DNA of 64,000 bases from Mytilus edulis (GCF_963676685.1 NC_092352.1:22835117-22899116), one strand, 5' to 3'. Positions 43,166-56,282 are shown, numbered from the stretch's first letter. The notes: generated by a model from the letters alone, not told the origin. Program-made: numbers and translations.

Positions 43166-44785
43166 TTGCTGAATTTGTCTTTGCATTCATTAAGGAAATT
43201 AAAAAAAAACTGTATGCCCTTATATGGCGAATGATTTATTACACGTTATAAAACAGCTGCCAAAGAGAAATCAATGTTGTTGACCTATGAACCATTTATA
43301 TCAATTATGCTAGCTTTCTAATAACGTAATGACAATTGTTAAATATTACACGGCTTTAACTTGTCAATTAGACAACGTAAGAATATCAATATTATTTCTG
43401 CCATCATTTGTAAAACAAAACAGTAGTCGTTATCGGATCCTGTTCTCTGAGATTTATTGTATTCTGAGACTACTTATGGATGGAAATTACTAACAAAAAC
43501 AATAATACGCTATTTTCTGTATAATTTTTCCATATAGAATCCAATTTTGTATGACAAAATAGATGTTTGTTCAAAAGTCTGAGATCTATTGCATAGAAAT
43601 TACCCATAAAAATGATGATTTAAGACTAGTTTCACTGATACTTACAGTAAAAGTGATTTATCAACTATACTGGAGACACTGATATCAAATTCAAACTGAT
43701 ATAAGCTTTCTGGTCATGCGGTTATATATGACCCAATCCTTTCATACATTATTAAGATGAAAATTGAAAGCCTTTATGCTACGTCAATTAAAAATAGTTA
43801 ATGAAAACAAAGTTAAAAATTCAAATGAAGTCTGGTAAAATGCTTACTTAGTTTTTTTTTTATTTTACTGTGGTTTCATGTAGCAGAAAACCTAACAATT
43901 TATCAGCGCCAAATAACAAGTTAACGCATAAATAAAACATTCGAATTCACACAAAACCAAATATTTTCAGTTCACTTTAAAAAAAAAAAAAATAAAAACA
44001 AAGGTGAGGATGGAGGTTAGTGAGGCAGTTGGAATCTTATGAGGTACATCTTGTGCAATTAAACTTGTCCCAAAAGTATTTTATTGACACCATAAATTAT
44101 GAGAGAAACTAGAATATAAAGCAAACCTGAATCCAAGGAAAATAATATTAATAATGATAAAAAAGTACTCAAGTTTATATATTTATAAAAATTAGGCTTT
44201 CATGTTTTGGATTTGGGAAATCCGGATGCTCGCAATACCAAAACAATATCGTTTCGAATACTTCATTTTACTCATAGTTATTAACATGTTATTTTAAAGA
44301 GGTCTGTCATTAAAGCTTTTGAAATGGCTTTATACAGTTATGTAATTCCAATTCTGTATCCACACCATCTAATTATTTCATTAGGGAATAAGCATGAATA
44401 TCGAAATTTGCCAAGGTATAAGACACAATCATATGAATTTCAAGTTCAAGAGAATGATAATTTTGACTATCTGATACAAAGGTATTAACAATGCGTTCCT
44501 TTCTCAGTTTAGAAAAGCAATAGCAATGTAGGATTGTCTGTTACTCGGACGGACCTTAGATTTTCTCCACGGAAGCAGTCTTTTAATTGACATAATACCT
44601 ACATAAGTAGCCAAAAACAAATATAGGAGACTATATATATTAGGTAGTGGGAGATTTACAAATAATCTTGTTTTTCTTTTTTTACATAGAATCATTTTCA
44701 TAACATCGTTGACAAGACCATTTTTTGACGCGCTCAGGTTCAAATAAGATGAACGTTCGTCTGTATTGCCCACTTATCATATCGT
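43166..44785. other. Unannotated stretch
   Basis: No gene or recognised repeat. The 89-codon frame at 44504-44773 (-) has no signature. Confidence 0.4.
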
Positions 44786-45056
44786 AGATATAAGAAGATG
44801 TAGTATGGGTGTCAATGACACAACTCTCTATTCAAGTCACAATTTGTAAAAGTATACCATTATAGGTTAAAGTATGGTCTTTAACACGGAGCCTTGGTTC
44901 ACATCGAACAGCAAGCTTTAAAGGACCCCAACTATTACTAGTGTTAAACCATTCAAACAGGAAAACCAACGGTCTTATTTTTATAAAAACGAGAAACAAG
45001 AAACACGTATGAACCACACCAACAAAGACAACTACTGGACATCAGATATATGTACA
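44786..45056 (+). repeat. Family D repeat
   Basis: ATATAAGAAGATGTAGTATG, AACTCTCTATTCAAGTCAC, AACACGGAGCCTTGGTTCAC, AGCAAGCTTTAAAGGACC and AACGAGAAACAAGAAACACG follow in order. The same order is found inverted at 51137-51406. Confidence 0.75.
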
Positions 45057-45087
45057 TGTTATAGACATGTAAACTGTTTGGTCGTCA

Positions 45088-45466
45088 ATAGTTATCAAAG
45101 GTACCAGTATTATAATTTAGTACACCAGACGCGCGTTTCGTCTACATAAGAATCATCAGTGACGCTCATATCAAAATATTTATAAAGCAAAACAAGTACA
45201 AAGTTGAAGAGCATTGAGGATTCAAAATTCCAAATAGTTGTGCCAAATATGGATTAGGTAATCTATGCCTGGGATAAGAAAATCCTTAGTTTTTCGAAAA
45301 ATTCAAATTTTTGTAAACAGGAAATTTATAAAAATGACCACATTGATATTTATGTCAACACCGAAGTGTTGACTACTGGGCTGGTGATACCCTCGGGGAC
45401 GAAACGTCCATCAGCAGTGGCATCGACTCAGTGGTGTAAATAGTTATCAAAGGTACCAGGATTAAA
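45088..45466 (-). repeat. Family F full unit with one hammerhead
   Basis: An inverted copy is bounded on both sides by AGTTATCAAAGGTACCAG words (45092 and about 45442). It contains the ribozyme (45122-45165), the GAAGAGCATTGAGGATTC segment, ATCTATGCCTGGGATAAG and the foldable module (45371-45420). It is the most complete minus-strand unit. Confidence 0.85.
45122..45165 (-). ncRNA. Hammerhead ribozyme, type I, stem II closing pair changed
   Basis: Read on the minus strand, CTGATGA and GAAA are intact. Stem I pairs GCGTCA with TGGTGT using G-U pairs. Stem II starts TTCT instead of GTCT, so its first pair is U-C and three pairs remain. Cleavage is plausible but weakened. Confidence 0.75.
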
Positions 45467-45707
45467 AAGTTCTAAATGCCTTGATCAAATAATACGAATG
45501 ACAAGCAGAGGACTAAACCTTGTGTGTAGATTTAAATGTTTAACACTTAAATTTTTCTTCTTCTGCTGCACTAGCATGTTTAAATCTCTATTGGACGGCC
45601 TCTGACACAGAGTGAGCGTAAAATCACTGTTATCGAAAGCCGATGACAAACAAGTTATAGGTAAATGATTCAATATTATTACCAACATAAGTATTATGGT
45701 TGTCCAC

Positions 45708-45748
45708 GCTGTTATGAAAATGATACTGCTGTTATGAAAATGATTCTA
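45708..45748 (+). repeat. 21-bp tandem duplication
   Basis: GCTGTTATGAAAATGATACT and GCTGTTATGAAAATGATTCT are adjacent. Confidence 0.85.
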
Positions 45749-47163
45749 TCATCTTAATTTTATCTAAACTTGCAGGCTCCAATGATTTTAAATCATTCAT
45801 CTGTCATTTCCAATACCACCCTTTACATGTAACTAGCCGTCAATCTAGTTTTTCATTAATAGACATTAACATGTATTTTCACTTTCTTTTTGTACTAACT
45901 TAAAGGAAACGATTTACAGTTTTGAAATGTTAATAATTCTTATAAACTGGAAAATCATAATATACATATAGATATTCAACATCTACTTGCCTAATAAATA
46001 TTTTCGATTTTGTTGTAAATTTCTTTTACGAACCATTAAAGGGAGGAAGCGTTATCAACAGTTGAGGAAAACTTATTTCTACCCATATGAACATTTATTG
46101 TAAGAATACATTTATCATACTGAAAGTAATAAATTTTGATAAATGTAATATCTGTGTATAAAAATTGATCGAAACCCATTTAATAAACGAAACCGATCTA
46201 TCATAAATTTCTAGTGTAGGATTTCAAAGCGGGTATGGTATAAATATAAACTTAATTAAAACTGAAATAATAAGCGAGGAAAACTGATAAATCACAGCGT
46301 TAGACAATTACAAGGATTGTACAATACCGGATCATGTCGAAATGATTTATTTCTGTGTTTTTACGACGATGACAAGGCTATAATTTCATTCTAGTCCTTA
46401 AAAGAAAATGTCTCCAGTGATAAAGATGGTACATTAGGGAAAATGCCCTGTTATTATCACTCGAAGCCATTAGGACTGGTTATATTTATGAATTTTCCTA
46501 ATTAAATTCAGAAAGCCATACACAATCGAGTCTGTTCTATTGTGCCATATGCTTTATAATGACAGTTTCCTGGAATTAAATCAATTGTCCACAATAACCA
46601 CGTGTATTTGTTCTTTATAAATCTTCTGTCATTTCCATCTTCAAGTAATTTCATATTTCGCTCATTATATACTCATAATGTATCTGTACAGGCCAGTATC
46701 TTGTATTCAGGTGCTTTTCTTACAAAATCTTGGTTCTATTGTCAAATTTGTTGCTCTAAATGGTTGTATGCTCTTCTTTTTTTTTAATTATAATTGCGAA
46801 TTCTTTTTTACAAAATAAAATCATCTTTATACTGATATTAAAGAAGAAATTAAATATTACATTTTAACAAAACAAAATTATTTTACGACCTGGTCTGTTT
46901 ATCTACTTTTTTTTCTGAGGAGGGCATGTCATGCACAATATTTATCGTTGTGAAAGCCACATTTTAAGCCACTTCAAAGAGGTTATATTAGGCTAATATA
47001 ACTTCCCTGGTCATATAAAATTTCAAAGCCATTATTTGATGTACGTTGTTGGTTTGTTTTGTTTTTATTTCCTATATAACATCAGAGGATTGATGAACTC
47101 CAGATGTAGACGTTACTAGGAATGTTACCATGCAATGGTGCTGATACATCGTGAAAACATTTG
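45749..47163. other. Unannotated stretch with few repeats
   Basis: No gene or recognised repeat. It is the left part of a repeat-poor block reaching about 51.1 kb. Confidence 0.4.
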
Positions 47164-47390
47164 TCATTGGACGGCTAGGGGTAATTGTATCTGCACATAA
47201 ACATGATCATTTATCTTCATCATGGCGCGTTGTCTTATCATCTTAATAAAGATTGATGAGCTTGCACCATTAGTGTTAATGCGGAACAAATGACCAACAT
47301 AATAGCCTCGGGAATGCATATCTTCAAATATGTCACGGTTAATCAATGTCCGGATGTAACGCTCAAGAATCGTCTGCTCACACCACACGC
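47164..47390 (-). CDS. Unidentified open stretch of about 75 codons, possible exon or gene relic
   Basis: The minus-strand frame contains CEQTILERYIRTLINRDIF, then EDMHSRGYYVGHLF and RINTNGASSSIFIKMI, ending LPLAVQ before a stop. It is less AT-rich than its surroundings and its residue mix is protein-like. The GYYV...NTNG spacing loosely recalls the C-terminal region of M16 (insulysin/nardilysin-type) peptidases. I hold that only as a weak impression. A possible acceptor AG lies at 47403-47402 but has no pyrimidine tract. There is no convincing donor and no ATG at the start (GTG). It could be a terminal exon, a processed relic or chance. Confidence 0.2.
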
Positions 47391-48179
47391 GACCTGCATT
47401 ATGATTTTGTTAAGTTCGAATTCAAGAGGTTGTAAGTGAGTCAGTTTACACTTCTAGCTTTGATAGTTTAATATTAAATATTAAGACTCGTAAAACATAA
47501 CTTGTTTTGCATACTTAACCATATGCGTCGTACTGTTTGTATTAATGACAAATCATTAATGCGACCGATCGATAATAAATGACATATCAGCGTTCCTCGT
47601 GCAGAGTGTCGCCCCTCATCTGCATATGGGTCAAGCAAAACACAAAACATAGTTCAATGACACATTACAGAAGTACAAAACAATAATTTAATACTGTAAC
47701 ATCATAGAGAGAAAAACTTAGAGAAAAACACTTGTATTTATTTTTTTAAATTTCTTTAAAATATTATTGATATATATATAACCGTATACGTTTTTATTAC
47801 AAAATTTAAATCAACTACATACGTATATCAATAGTAATCAGTACTTACAAACTGTGTGGTAGTAGAAGATGTACAATACAAAGTATTTGGTTTTTATAAA
47901 TATTAGTATGCACTTACTTTGTTTTTGTTTACCAACAAGACAGAAAAAATGATCTCTGGTCGTGTGATCGTTTTGTTAAATATGCAAGAATAAAGTAAGG
48001 AATAAAAGCTATGTTAGTAATGAATAAAATATTCACTGAAGAGCTGAACATGTTGTTAGCGTGATGCAAGCACATACTTTTTGTAAACATCAAACATGCT
48101 CTAATTGTTGTAAAAAGAGGGAATGAATATGATGAAAATAAAATATTCTTTATGATTTAACGCCCTGTATATGTAAAAT
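47391..48179. other. Unannotated stretch
   Basis: No gene or recognised repeat. Confidence 0.4.
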
Positions 48180-49880
48180 AATTAATCATTTCTTTGTGGT
48201 ATAAACATGTTCATCATTATCAACAGAACATCAATAGGAAGTCCTGGTCGGAAACCTTTCACAGTAATGAAATACGCACTGCCGACATGTCAATCAAATC
48301 CGCCATCAAATAATTAGACGTGCGAGGTGGTCTAGATGATTGGCAGCTCATACACACCTTTATATCATGTTTGATGGTTTGTTGTAATGGACCAATAATC
48401 GCCATCGTTACAAATCTGTCAAATCAATTATAAACCTGTCAATCATTCAAACATTGAGGATGCGCCTGAAGTGGAAAACACACAAGGTGAAAAATGTAGG
48501 TACTATCAAATAACAAAGGCTGACCACTTAACTGTCGTCGAAAACATTTAATGAAGTGTGTTCTCATGTCGAGGAATAAATCGCAAACGAGGAATCTGAC
48601 AGAAAAACATGTACAAAGTTTTCTAAAAAAGAATTCAAGTTTTCCGAATCAGATTTCTGCCTATTGAAATTTAAAATACAAATAGTAACGAAGCGAAGCT
48701 ATGCATTTTAACAAAAAGAGGAAAAATCTTTTTAAATAGATTAAAATAGATTAGCATATTCTGATCTTGTCCTATTTATAAGTTGTAAAGCGTCCTGAAC
48801 AGTAATGTTGAGGGAATGATGTCTGGAACTGTATGATTAACGAGCTAATCGATCTCCTCAGCCCTTAATATCGCCTTCACTGACACATCTAAGTACCTTA
48901 ATCATTTTAAAGGATGAAAAATGACTTTTTAAAGTACCCACTTTGATTCATCTTGGATAGATTTAATCCAGATGAATATATATTGCGCATCCGGATCATT
49001 ACGGCAACTTTCACAGCATTTATCTTCATTTTGCCATCGTTATTTATCATTCATTTATTTGATTACTGACGGAAAGCCATCTAAAAATCGCCGCCATCAA
49101 ATTAAAACTACAAAGAAATGAAACATTGATTACCTAGATCAATTGTGCCCATCGATCAAACAATATGTAAACATTAATATTATATAAAGTGCGGCGTTCG
49201 CCACATGCTCAATTTTGTTTCAAGGCGATCAAACGTGTAACGTAATTGTAAATGGTTAATTTTTCTAAAGAAACTTTCACGGTAGTAACGATTTTAATAA
49301 CTGTGCACCTGCTTTCGTCAAATAAAAGACGTGTTAAAAACTACTACTATAAGATATTTAATAACATTCATGAATATAAAACAAATCTGACAAAATTTAT
49401 TTAATTAGGAGCACCTGTCTGTCAGAAATTCCGCAATAAAAAATATGATAAAAGTGACCCAGTGCGACATAGGAGATAAATTAATCACACTATATGTAAC
49501 AAACGGTAAGAAAATGTAAACTATTACATCTTACAACTCATCAACACAGTTTTTCAAAGCAGGGAGATTTGCCGCTGATTGAAGCATTCTGAAGATAATT
49601 GTTTTTGAAGTCTGATAAATGCACGCCATGATCGTTTGATGGGTTGGGAATTAACAGAACCTCATTAAACAGCAGGCAATACATAACATCAAAGCGATAA
49701 AGCTAGGCTGTCAACATGCCCAAATGATTGCAGGATTTGATATAAACCAAACCATCCTTGGAGCTCCCTGCACTCAGCCTCCTAGATGGAACTGATTTAA
49801 TATGACAAGCTTAATACTATCATCAATTAGATTGTGTTGATTTCTGCCATTAAATGTCATTTTCAATTTCCTTACTAACA
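48180..49880. promoter_or_regulatory. Candidate conserved non-coding block (speculative)
   Basis: The block is free of the repeats that crowd the rest of the window and has more balanced composition. It carries many homeodomain/TALE-like words, such as TGTCAATCA at about 48288, CTGTCAATCATTCA at about 48438 and CAAATAATTA at about 48306. ATTGATTACC lies at about 49125, and ATCGATCAAACAA follows. Such words are common by chance in AT-rich DNA, so this is only a pointer to align against other bivalves. Confidence 0.2.
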
Positions 49881-51136
49881 CGTTGATGCAGAAAGTTAAA
49901 GTGCATAATGGGAATAATGACAAGATGCATCAGTATGAAACTAGCGTTTTTTCGAAATATGAAATGAAATGTCAAATTGAAGCAGAAACTACATATTTCT
50001 TCAAATTGAATTTTTCCAGATTTTCAATTTCATTAAGTATTAACGTGTCGAATGATTTTCATTTTGTAAAATTAATTCTCCCTCATTGTATTATTCAAGC
50101 AAATTCTGACGAAACCTTTCATGGAAACTGTATTAGCTTCAAATTATTAAAGGTTTAAGTTTGTCCCTTAACGACTTTTAAAAAAGATAACATTTTGATA
50201 TTTCTTTGTATTTCCGAAACGCTTTGTGCAATTTATTCTCTTTGACAGAAGCGATCACCATTAAACAGACGACAAAAGAGAAATCGCGTGAACAAAAGAC
50301 ATCAATAGAGTAGATGAGATAAATCTTTTTATACGGAACCGTCCCTTGACGACCAGAAATGTGTTCTATTTGACTAAATGACAGATTTCAACCTGCAAAT
50401 GATTAATGATGCAATATGTGAAAATACAGTACGTTACAATTTTCTTCAATCTACTTTCATATCAATCTTCTATCGTGTACAGAGTCACTGCAACATAATA
50501 CCATACATCAACAATATAATTTGGGGTTCTCCAAAAAAATGGAATATGCCAACAATTTTATTTGAATAAAACTGCAATGTAAAACAAACAAGAACAAACG
50601 AAGCTTAAAATAAATATAAAGTATTATAAATTTTGCAAATTGAACTTAATCACAGCCGTAATATTTTCATTACATTTTTTTTTTAGTCTGAAGTATAATT
50701 TGGAATTGATGTACTACATCTGTTCCTATAATTCCTCACTGATTGATGAAATATTCTGTTAAAGAACCACTTTTGACTGAGATAGGGCGAAATTAATTAC
50801 AACGAATAACTCTGCTGCTTACTGTTAGCTACAATTATATGTGACAAATGATATCATCAAATATTCCCAGATTTAATTACTCTTTCTTCTTAAAACGTTG
50901 TCTATTATCTGTTACGACAGTGCCTGTCATGATAAACGACATTTACTGCGCAACATCAGACACAATTCGAGAGGCTCCAACGGGGAGTTTATCTATCAAA
51001 AACATTCCCTATATATAAAGTAGTCTCTTGTCACATACTAGACCATCTCTGATTTTACTGCAAAATACATATTTTGTTTTACCTTATTTTTTTTCTAATC
51101 ACGAAGACGAGATACAAAAAAAGACAGATGCAATTG
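49881..51136. other. Unannotated stretch
   Basis: A 91-codon frame at 49883-50158 (+) has no signature. The part at about 50890-51010 is less AT-rich and repeat-free, with no assignable function. Confidence 0.4.
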
Positions 51137-51406
51137 TTTGCACCTGTCCTAAGTCAAGAAACTGATGTTCTGTAGTTGTCGTATAAGTGTTTCTCGTTTC
51201 TCGTTTCTCGTTTTTTATATAGATTAGACCGTTGGGTTTCCCGTTTGATGGTTTTCCACTAGTCATTTGGGCTTGCTTGCTGTTCGGTGTGAGCCAAGGC
51301 TCCGTGTTGAAGACCGTACTTTGAACAATTATGGTTTACTTTTATAAATTAAACTTGGATGGAGAGTTGTCTCATTGGCACTCATACCACATTTTCTTAT
51401 ATCTAG
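51137..51406 (-). repeat. Family D repeat
   Basis: GTGTTTCTCGTTTCTCGTTT, GACCGTTGGGTTTCCCG, GAGCCAAGGCTCCGTGTTGA, GTCTCATTGGCACTCATACC and ACATTTTCTTAT follow in order, inverted relative to 44786-45056. Confidence 0.8.
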
Positions 51407-51692
51407 ATAACACAATAACAAACATGAAAAAAACAAACAAATTACTATTTACTAGAAAGATTAGGCAATACGATCCTTACCAATAGAATTGTGTTAAATT
51501 TGGAATAATAAGCAGTTTCTGCCCTACTATAGTGTTACCCGTCTTGTTCTCATGTACATATTCGTTGGCAATTCGCATACCATAATTTTTGCGAATAATG
51601 GGAATAGAACGGTATTGCAGCTTGTGGGGAGCATTTACAAAACAGAATACAAAATATCTGTATCTCATCTATGGAATTTGTCCTTATTCAAA

Positions 51693-52220
51693 AATAAGAA
51701 GATGTAGCGTGATTGCCAAGGAGACAAATATCCAACAAAGTTGAAATATAAGTGAATGTAAGCAATTTTAGGCAACCGTGTAAAGTCGGTGAAAACCCAT
51801 ACCGTATATAGTCAGCTATAATACGCCCCGACATGAATGATATGAAACAACTCAATTGAAAAAACGAAAGGCTGAATCTATAATAAAGCAATTTACGAAC
51901 AATAAATATGACAAACATGAACCAATGACAACCACTGAACTACAGACTCCTACTTTGGACAGGCACTGACAGAAAGAGGCGAGGTTAAAATTGTTTGTGA
52001 GTGCTCGATCCTCCTCTAACATTGGACAGTGGTGTAGCAGCAAAACATAAGAACAAACTGTTAAAAATCAGTTGAAAAGGGTTTGTTTTACACTTGTCAT
52101 TACGGGGTTTTATAGTTAGCATTGCGGTATAAGTATTACTCATTGTTGAAGGCCGTGCAGTGTCCTTGAGCTGTTTGCTTCTTGTCATTTGGTCTTGAAG
52201 AGTTAGGTCACATCTTATTA
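51693..52220. repeat. Family E inverted pair
   Basis: The left half (to about 52082, +) runs AATAAGAAGATGTAGCGTGA, GTGTAAAGTCGGTGAAAACC, TCAGCTATAATACGCCCCG, GGACAGTGGTGTAGCAGC and AAAATCAGTTGAAAAGGG. The right half (52090-52215, -) runs GTTTTATAGTTAGCATTGCG and CATTGTTGAAGGCCGTGC, ending GTCACATCTTATTATT. The two ends are complementary family termini, giving a foldback layout. Confidence 0.65.
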
Positions 52221-53989
52221 TTTCTATGTATTAACTTGTCAGATTGATACAGATCGGAGAGTACTCGCAGTTACTGACCAATGACAACTAATTAAAAAAT
52301 CATGTATCTGAGACTCAAATATCAACCAGTTCGCATCCAAAATCTTATGATTGTTTATTATACTCTGATTGTAGAATCCCATAGTAATTTGTTTATTACT
52401 GAATGTACAATAAGTTATTTGAATCTTCTGCCAGTCTTTTAATTCCCTTTGGCAGCCCTTCATTTATTTTTCAGAACAAGTGCACGAAGATTCAAATGTT
52501 GCCCTTATTATCCGTCCGCCCTTGGAAACACTCTAATCCTTACTTTTATATAAATAAAGTTTAAAAGTATATACATGAGAAGTTTAAATATCAATAATAT
52601 TTCGAATAAGTACCAATCAAAATTATACTGGATATATACCTTGAAAAAAAATGCATTTGTTATATAATATATGGTATAAAAATGTATATATGAAGTGCAT
52701 TTCTTTTAATAGTTAGAAGCGGGTGTTTATATTATTTATATGAAAGTTTTCAGATGAAAATATAAAGATCTCGAAAGTGATACTATAAAAATATGAATAA
52801 CATTGCCCATCGGCTTGTAAGTGTTCCTTTTATAAATGAGAATTTATAAAAATGTTATGAGAAACCACGACTTACATAATTGACCACTGACATCGGTGTA
52901 TTATACCAAGGAATTCTAGGAGATTATATATGTCCATCAGTAGTAAATTGATCCATGATTCTGTGTGTTCAATCAAAGTACGTTTTAGCTTGGACCAATA
53001 TATAAATGCATGTCCCTGGTTTTTTTCTTATATCGTAATTATACTATTTCAGGAACGGTCAGGCCCAAAAATAAAATGAAGTTCAAAATTATAGAGTCAA
53101 GCATTTAATTCATCAATTTCAATGTCTCCATGAATTAAAAAGAAAGACATTTTATAATGATTCACCAGACGGCGCCCCATTTCATCAAATTACCGTGCGT
53201 GTTTTAGTAGCAGACGATATGTTCCAATACTTGTGCTGTCTTGACATTTATGTAGGATATGTCCAAAGCAATTCTAATTTCTAGGAATACGACCATGTAT
53301 CTCTAGCCGTAAATTTCACTCCTGGGTCATAAACGCGCTTGGAAATCTGATAAAAGAATCCAATATGAATCAAAATAACAATAAACGTTACACGCAGTTA
53401 GACAGAAAATCCTTTGAAGTTAAGTATGTTGGTTACAGCAATTAAGTGAAGTATATGAATTTATTACATACTTAACCAAAAGATGCTTAATTTGCACGGG
53501 TGCCAACCGGAAGTCAGCAACCCATATTAGTATACATACCTAAACTATCTTATTTGTTCAAATAGTAAACAATTTCATTCAAATTTTCAGTTACTAGTAA
53601 ATATTGTTAGATTACGTTTGAAACTACAATTATAGTAATGTTAATACGAAAAGAAGTTGTCTCTAAATATTAAAGGGGCATAATGTGTCAAATTCTTGAT
53701 GTTGACCGATTTGACACAAATTCTCGTATTTGATTTATAAAACGTATATCCAAATTGTAAAAAGTCTAAAATAAACAATGAACAAGGCACGGAGTCGATA
53801 ATATGTATCAACATTTCGCATGCGTGTTTTGTCAACGTCATCTAACCAACCATCGAGATGAAATGCGAAGACTGCCGACTGTCCTATAAGTTTAACCCAA
53901 TATCAACATAATTATAAATATAAACAAGGAGCAACCACGTGCAATTGAATTATTCTTGGAATATCTGATTAAATATGTATTTCTATCAT
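52221..53989. other. Unannotated stretch
   Basis: No gene or recognised repeat. Confidence 0.4.
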
Positions 53990-54066
53990 CGTGATTTTTT
54001 GTGGATCGAATCAGTTAACCAAATGGTCGTGATTTTTTTGTGGATCGAATCAGTTAACCAAATGGT
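53990..54066 (+). repeat. 38/39-bp tandem duplication
   Basis: CGTGATTTTTTGTGGATCGA, then ATCAGTTAACCAAATGGT, is repeated immediately with one extra T. The open frame across it reads the duplicated block twice and is not evidence of coding. Confidence 0.92.
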
Positions 54067-54822
54067 CCATCCTTGTTTCATTTTCTATGTTGACATTCTT
54101 TCCCTTTCAATAGATGAACACATGCATATTCCTTCTTCAGATAAGGGGTTACATTGAGGGTCACATGTATACGGATTCAACGAGGTCGAATTGTTCACTT
54201 GCATATTCACCATCAATGTTTCTAAGTTTACTTCGACAATATTGAACCACTTTGTTGGCTAAAAGCGCGTATTATTATTTCATTAAACTATCACTTGCAT
54301 TAGTTCTTCTGTTTAATTTTTTTATTTAGCTTATTTCCCTTTAAAGAACACATTTCCTAGTTTCCCTTTAAAATGACATAATCTATAAGTTACATAATAG
54401 CATTACAGATGAGAATCCAATTGCGATGAGAACTTCTCAATGATAACTTCTATTTATATCCCATTTTTTGTCTGGATGGTGGGAACAAATATTTATTTTA
54501 ATTTAATTTTATTATAATTTATTATTTAGCCGATTTTTTGGGGTAAGTTTTCATTGTACATTTCTAAACAATTTTACAGAATTATTTTTTTTAGATTCCA
54601 ACAATTCCTTCACGATAATATCAGAACGACAAAAAAATTAAAACTTGTTAGTTATTTTCTCTTCGTTTTTAAAAGAAACATTTACTTTTAAGTTACACGC
54701 ACACAATATTGTCGAAACGTTTAATAGATGGCTGATTTTTTTCTATTATTTATAATTGACTGATTAATACTATAAAGTTTTGAAAGTTTGTTCGCTCGCT
54801 CCGAAACTACTCAGTCATTAAC
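54067..54822. other. Unannotated AT-rich stretch
   Basis: Nothing recognised. Confidence 0.4.
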
Positions 54823-54990
54823 AGAGGGGCGAAAGATACCAGAGGGACAGTGAAACTCATAGATCGAAAATAATCTGACAACGCCATGGCTGAAAAATAA
54901 AAAGACAAACAGACAAGTAATAGTACACAAGACACAACATAGAAAACTAATGACTAAGCAACACGAACCTCACCAAAAACTGAAATATAT
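54823..54990 (-). repeat. Family A retroelement 3' tail
   Basis: GGGGCGAAAGATACCAGAGG, ATAATCTGACAACGCCATGG and AATAGTACACAAGACACAAC are the complement of the tail seen downstream of the RT copy at 2570-2745. Confidence 0.75.
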
Positions 54991-55054
54991 ATATGGTATA
55001 AGGAAAAGTGTAGATGCATTTGTAGTTCACCCTGTGTCACTCCAAAAGGGAAAA

Positions 55055-55760
55055 GTAAAATTCACAGAAAAACTGAACTCAAAGGAAATTCAAAACGGAA
55101 AGTCCCTATTCAAATGGAAAAATCAATGGCTCAAACACATCAAACGAATGGACAACAACTGTCATATTCCTGACTTGGTACATTTTTTTCTCTGATGTAG
55201 AAAGTGGTGGGTGAAACCATGTTTTGTAGCTAGTTAAACCTCTCACTTGTATAAAATTCCATTATATTGACAGCGATGTTTGAACAAAACAAACATGTAA
55301 AAGTGTAAAAAAATAGGGGTACAACAGTCACCGTTGTGATGTTTTCTTAATCACTAAAAAAACAAACAGATATATATATATATATATATATAAACAAACA
55401 TTTACTAAGACACAATAACGAGATATATAAGTACAGATCCACGTCACATGGAAGAAAGAATCACAAAAAGGCACACAGACTAAGCACATTAGCAAAACAA
55501 AAGACAAGAATTCAGAAACTGTCATAGAACAATAACACAATGACGGAATGTGTAAGTACAGAGCCACGTCATATGTAACCAAGAAACACAAAAAGGCGTA
55601 CATGTTGAAAAAGCATGTTAGCAAAAATGATAGACAAGAATACAAAAATTATAATAGGACAATAACCACAATGAGGACAAAATTATGACGAGATGTTTAA
55701 GTATTATCGAGCCACGTCAAATGGATACCACCAAAAGAACAGACTAACTGTGAAAGTAAT
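55055..55760 (-). repeat. Family B 3' region with internal tandem units
   Basis: ATTCAAAACGGAAAGTCCCT, AATGGACAACAACTGTCATA, GTAGAAAGTGGTGGGTGAAA and CCAATATA-type downstream words follow the order of 23630-24060. Within it, the segment containing AAGTACAGAGCCACGTCA recurs at about 55431, 55556 and 55701 with spacing of 125 and 145 bp. A (TA)n tract lies at 55370-55392. The hydrophobic 105-codon frame on the minus strand is a by-product of this repeat. Confidence 0.7.
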
Positions 55761-55841
55761 ATTTTGAGTGTTTTCGTTCTACATCTGACTCAGTGGGTTT
55801 AGAAATCGAAAATGTGTAGGCTATTCTCCATCTATAACAAG

Positions 55842-56092
55842 CAGATGCATCGGTGGCCCAGTGGTCATAGTAGTCGAACTATTGTATCACTAGCCTGTCA
55901 ACACTAAAGTTGTGAGTTTGAATCGCAAGGGGCAGGTGCTCCCGATTTCAATCTAAGTCGACTAAAATTGTCAGTTTTCCTTCCGATGGTCTGTAATTCT
56001 CTCCGGCTTCCTCCATCAATAAAAGCTTATTGCCACGAAATAGCACAATAGTGTTGAAAGTCACGGTGGCATTAAACACCAATCAAACTTTC
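55842..56092 (+). mobile_element. tRNA-headed SINE
   Basis: The head has an A box, TGGCCCAGTGG (55854-55864), and a B-box-like GAGTTTGAATC (55914-55924). The 3' part reads CTCTCCGGCTTCCTCCATCA, GCCACGAAATAGCACAATAG and GGTGGCATTAAACACCAATC. I recall this as a conserved 3' domain in bivalve SINEs but cannot name it with certainty. No intact cloverleaf is apparent, so it is not a tRNA gene. Confidence 0.7.
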
Positions 56093-56282
56093 TATATAAC
56101 TTCATATTTTACTCATTAAAGTCATGTGTATGGACAATACAACTTTTAAGGACCAATCTGTATTGTTGTCAGAATTTATCTTTTTCCAAGTTTCCAAGCA
56201 TATGAAAAAAGTAAACCATATATAGAATTATGCCACATTTATTTTATAGTTAATTCTATCTATTGGCGGGAGTTTACATTTT

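Noticed and set aside
55328-55645. 105-codon hydrophobic minus-strand frame that looks like a membrane protein
   Set aside because: It lies entirely in the family B tandem region and the TA tract; a similar hydrophobic frame appears in the homologous region at 23797-24018. It is a by-product of A-rich repeat DNA read in reverse.
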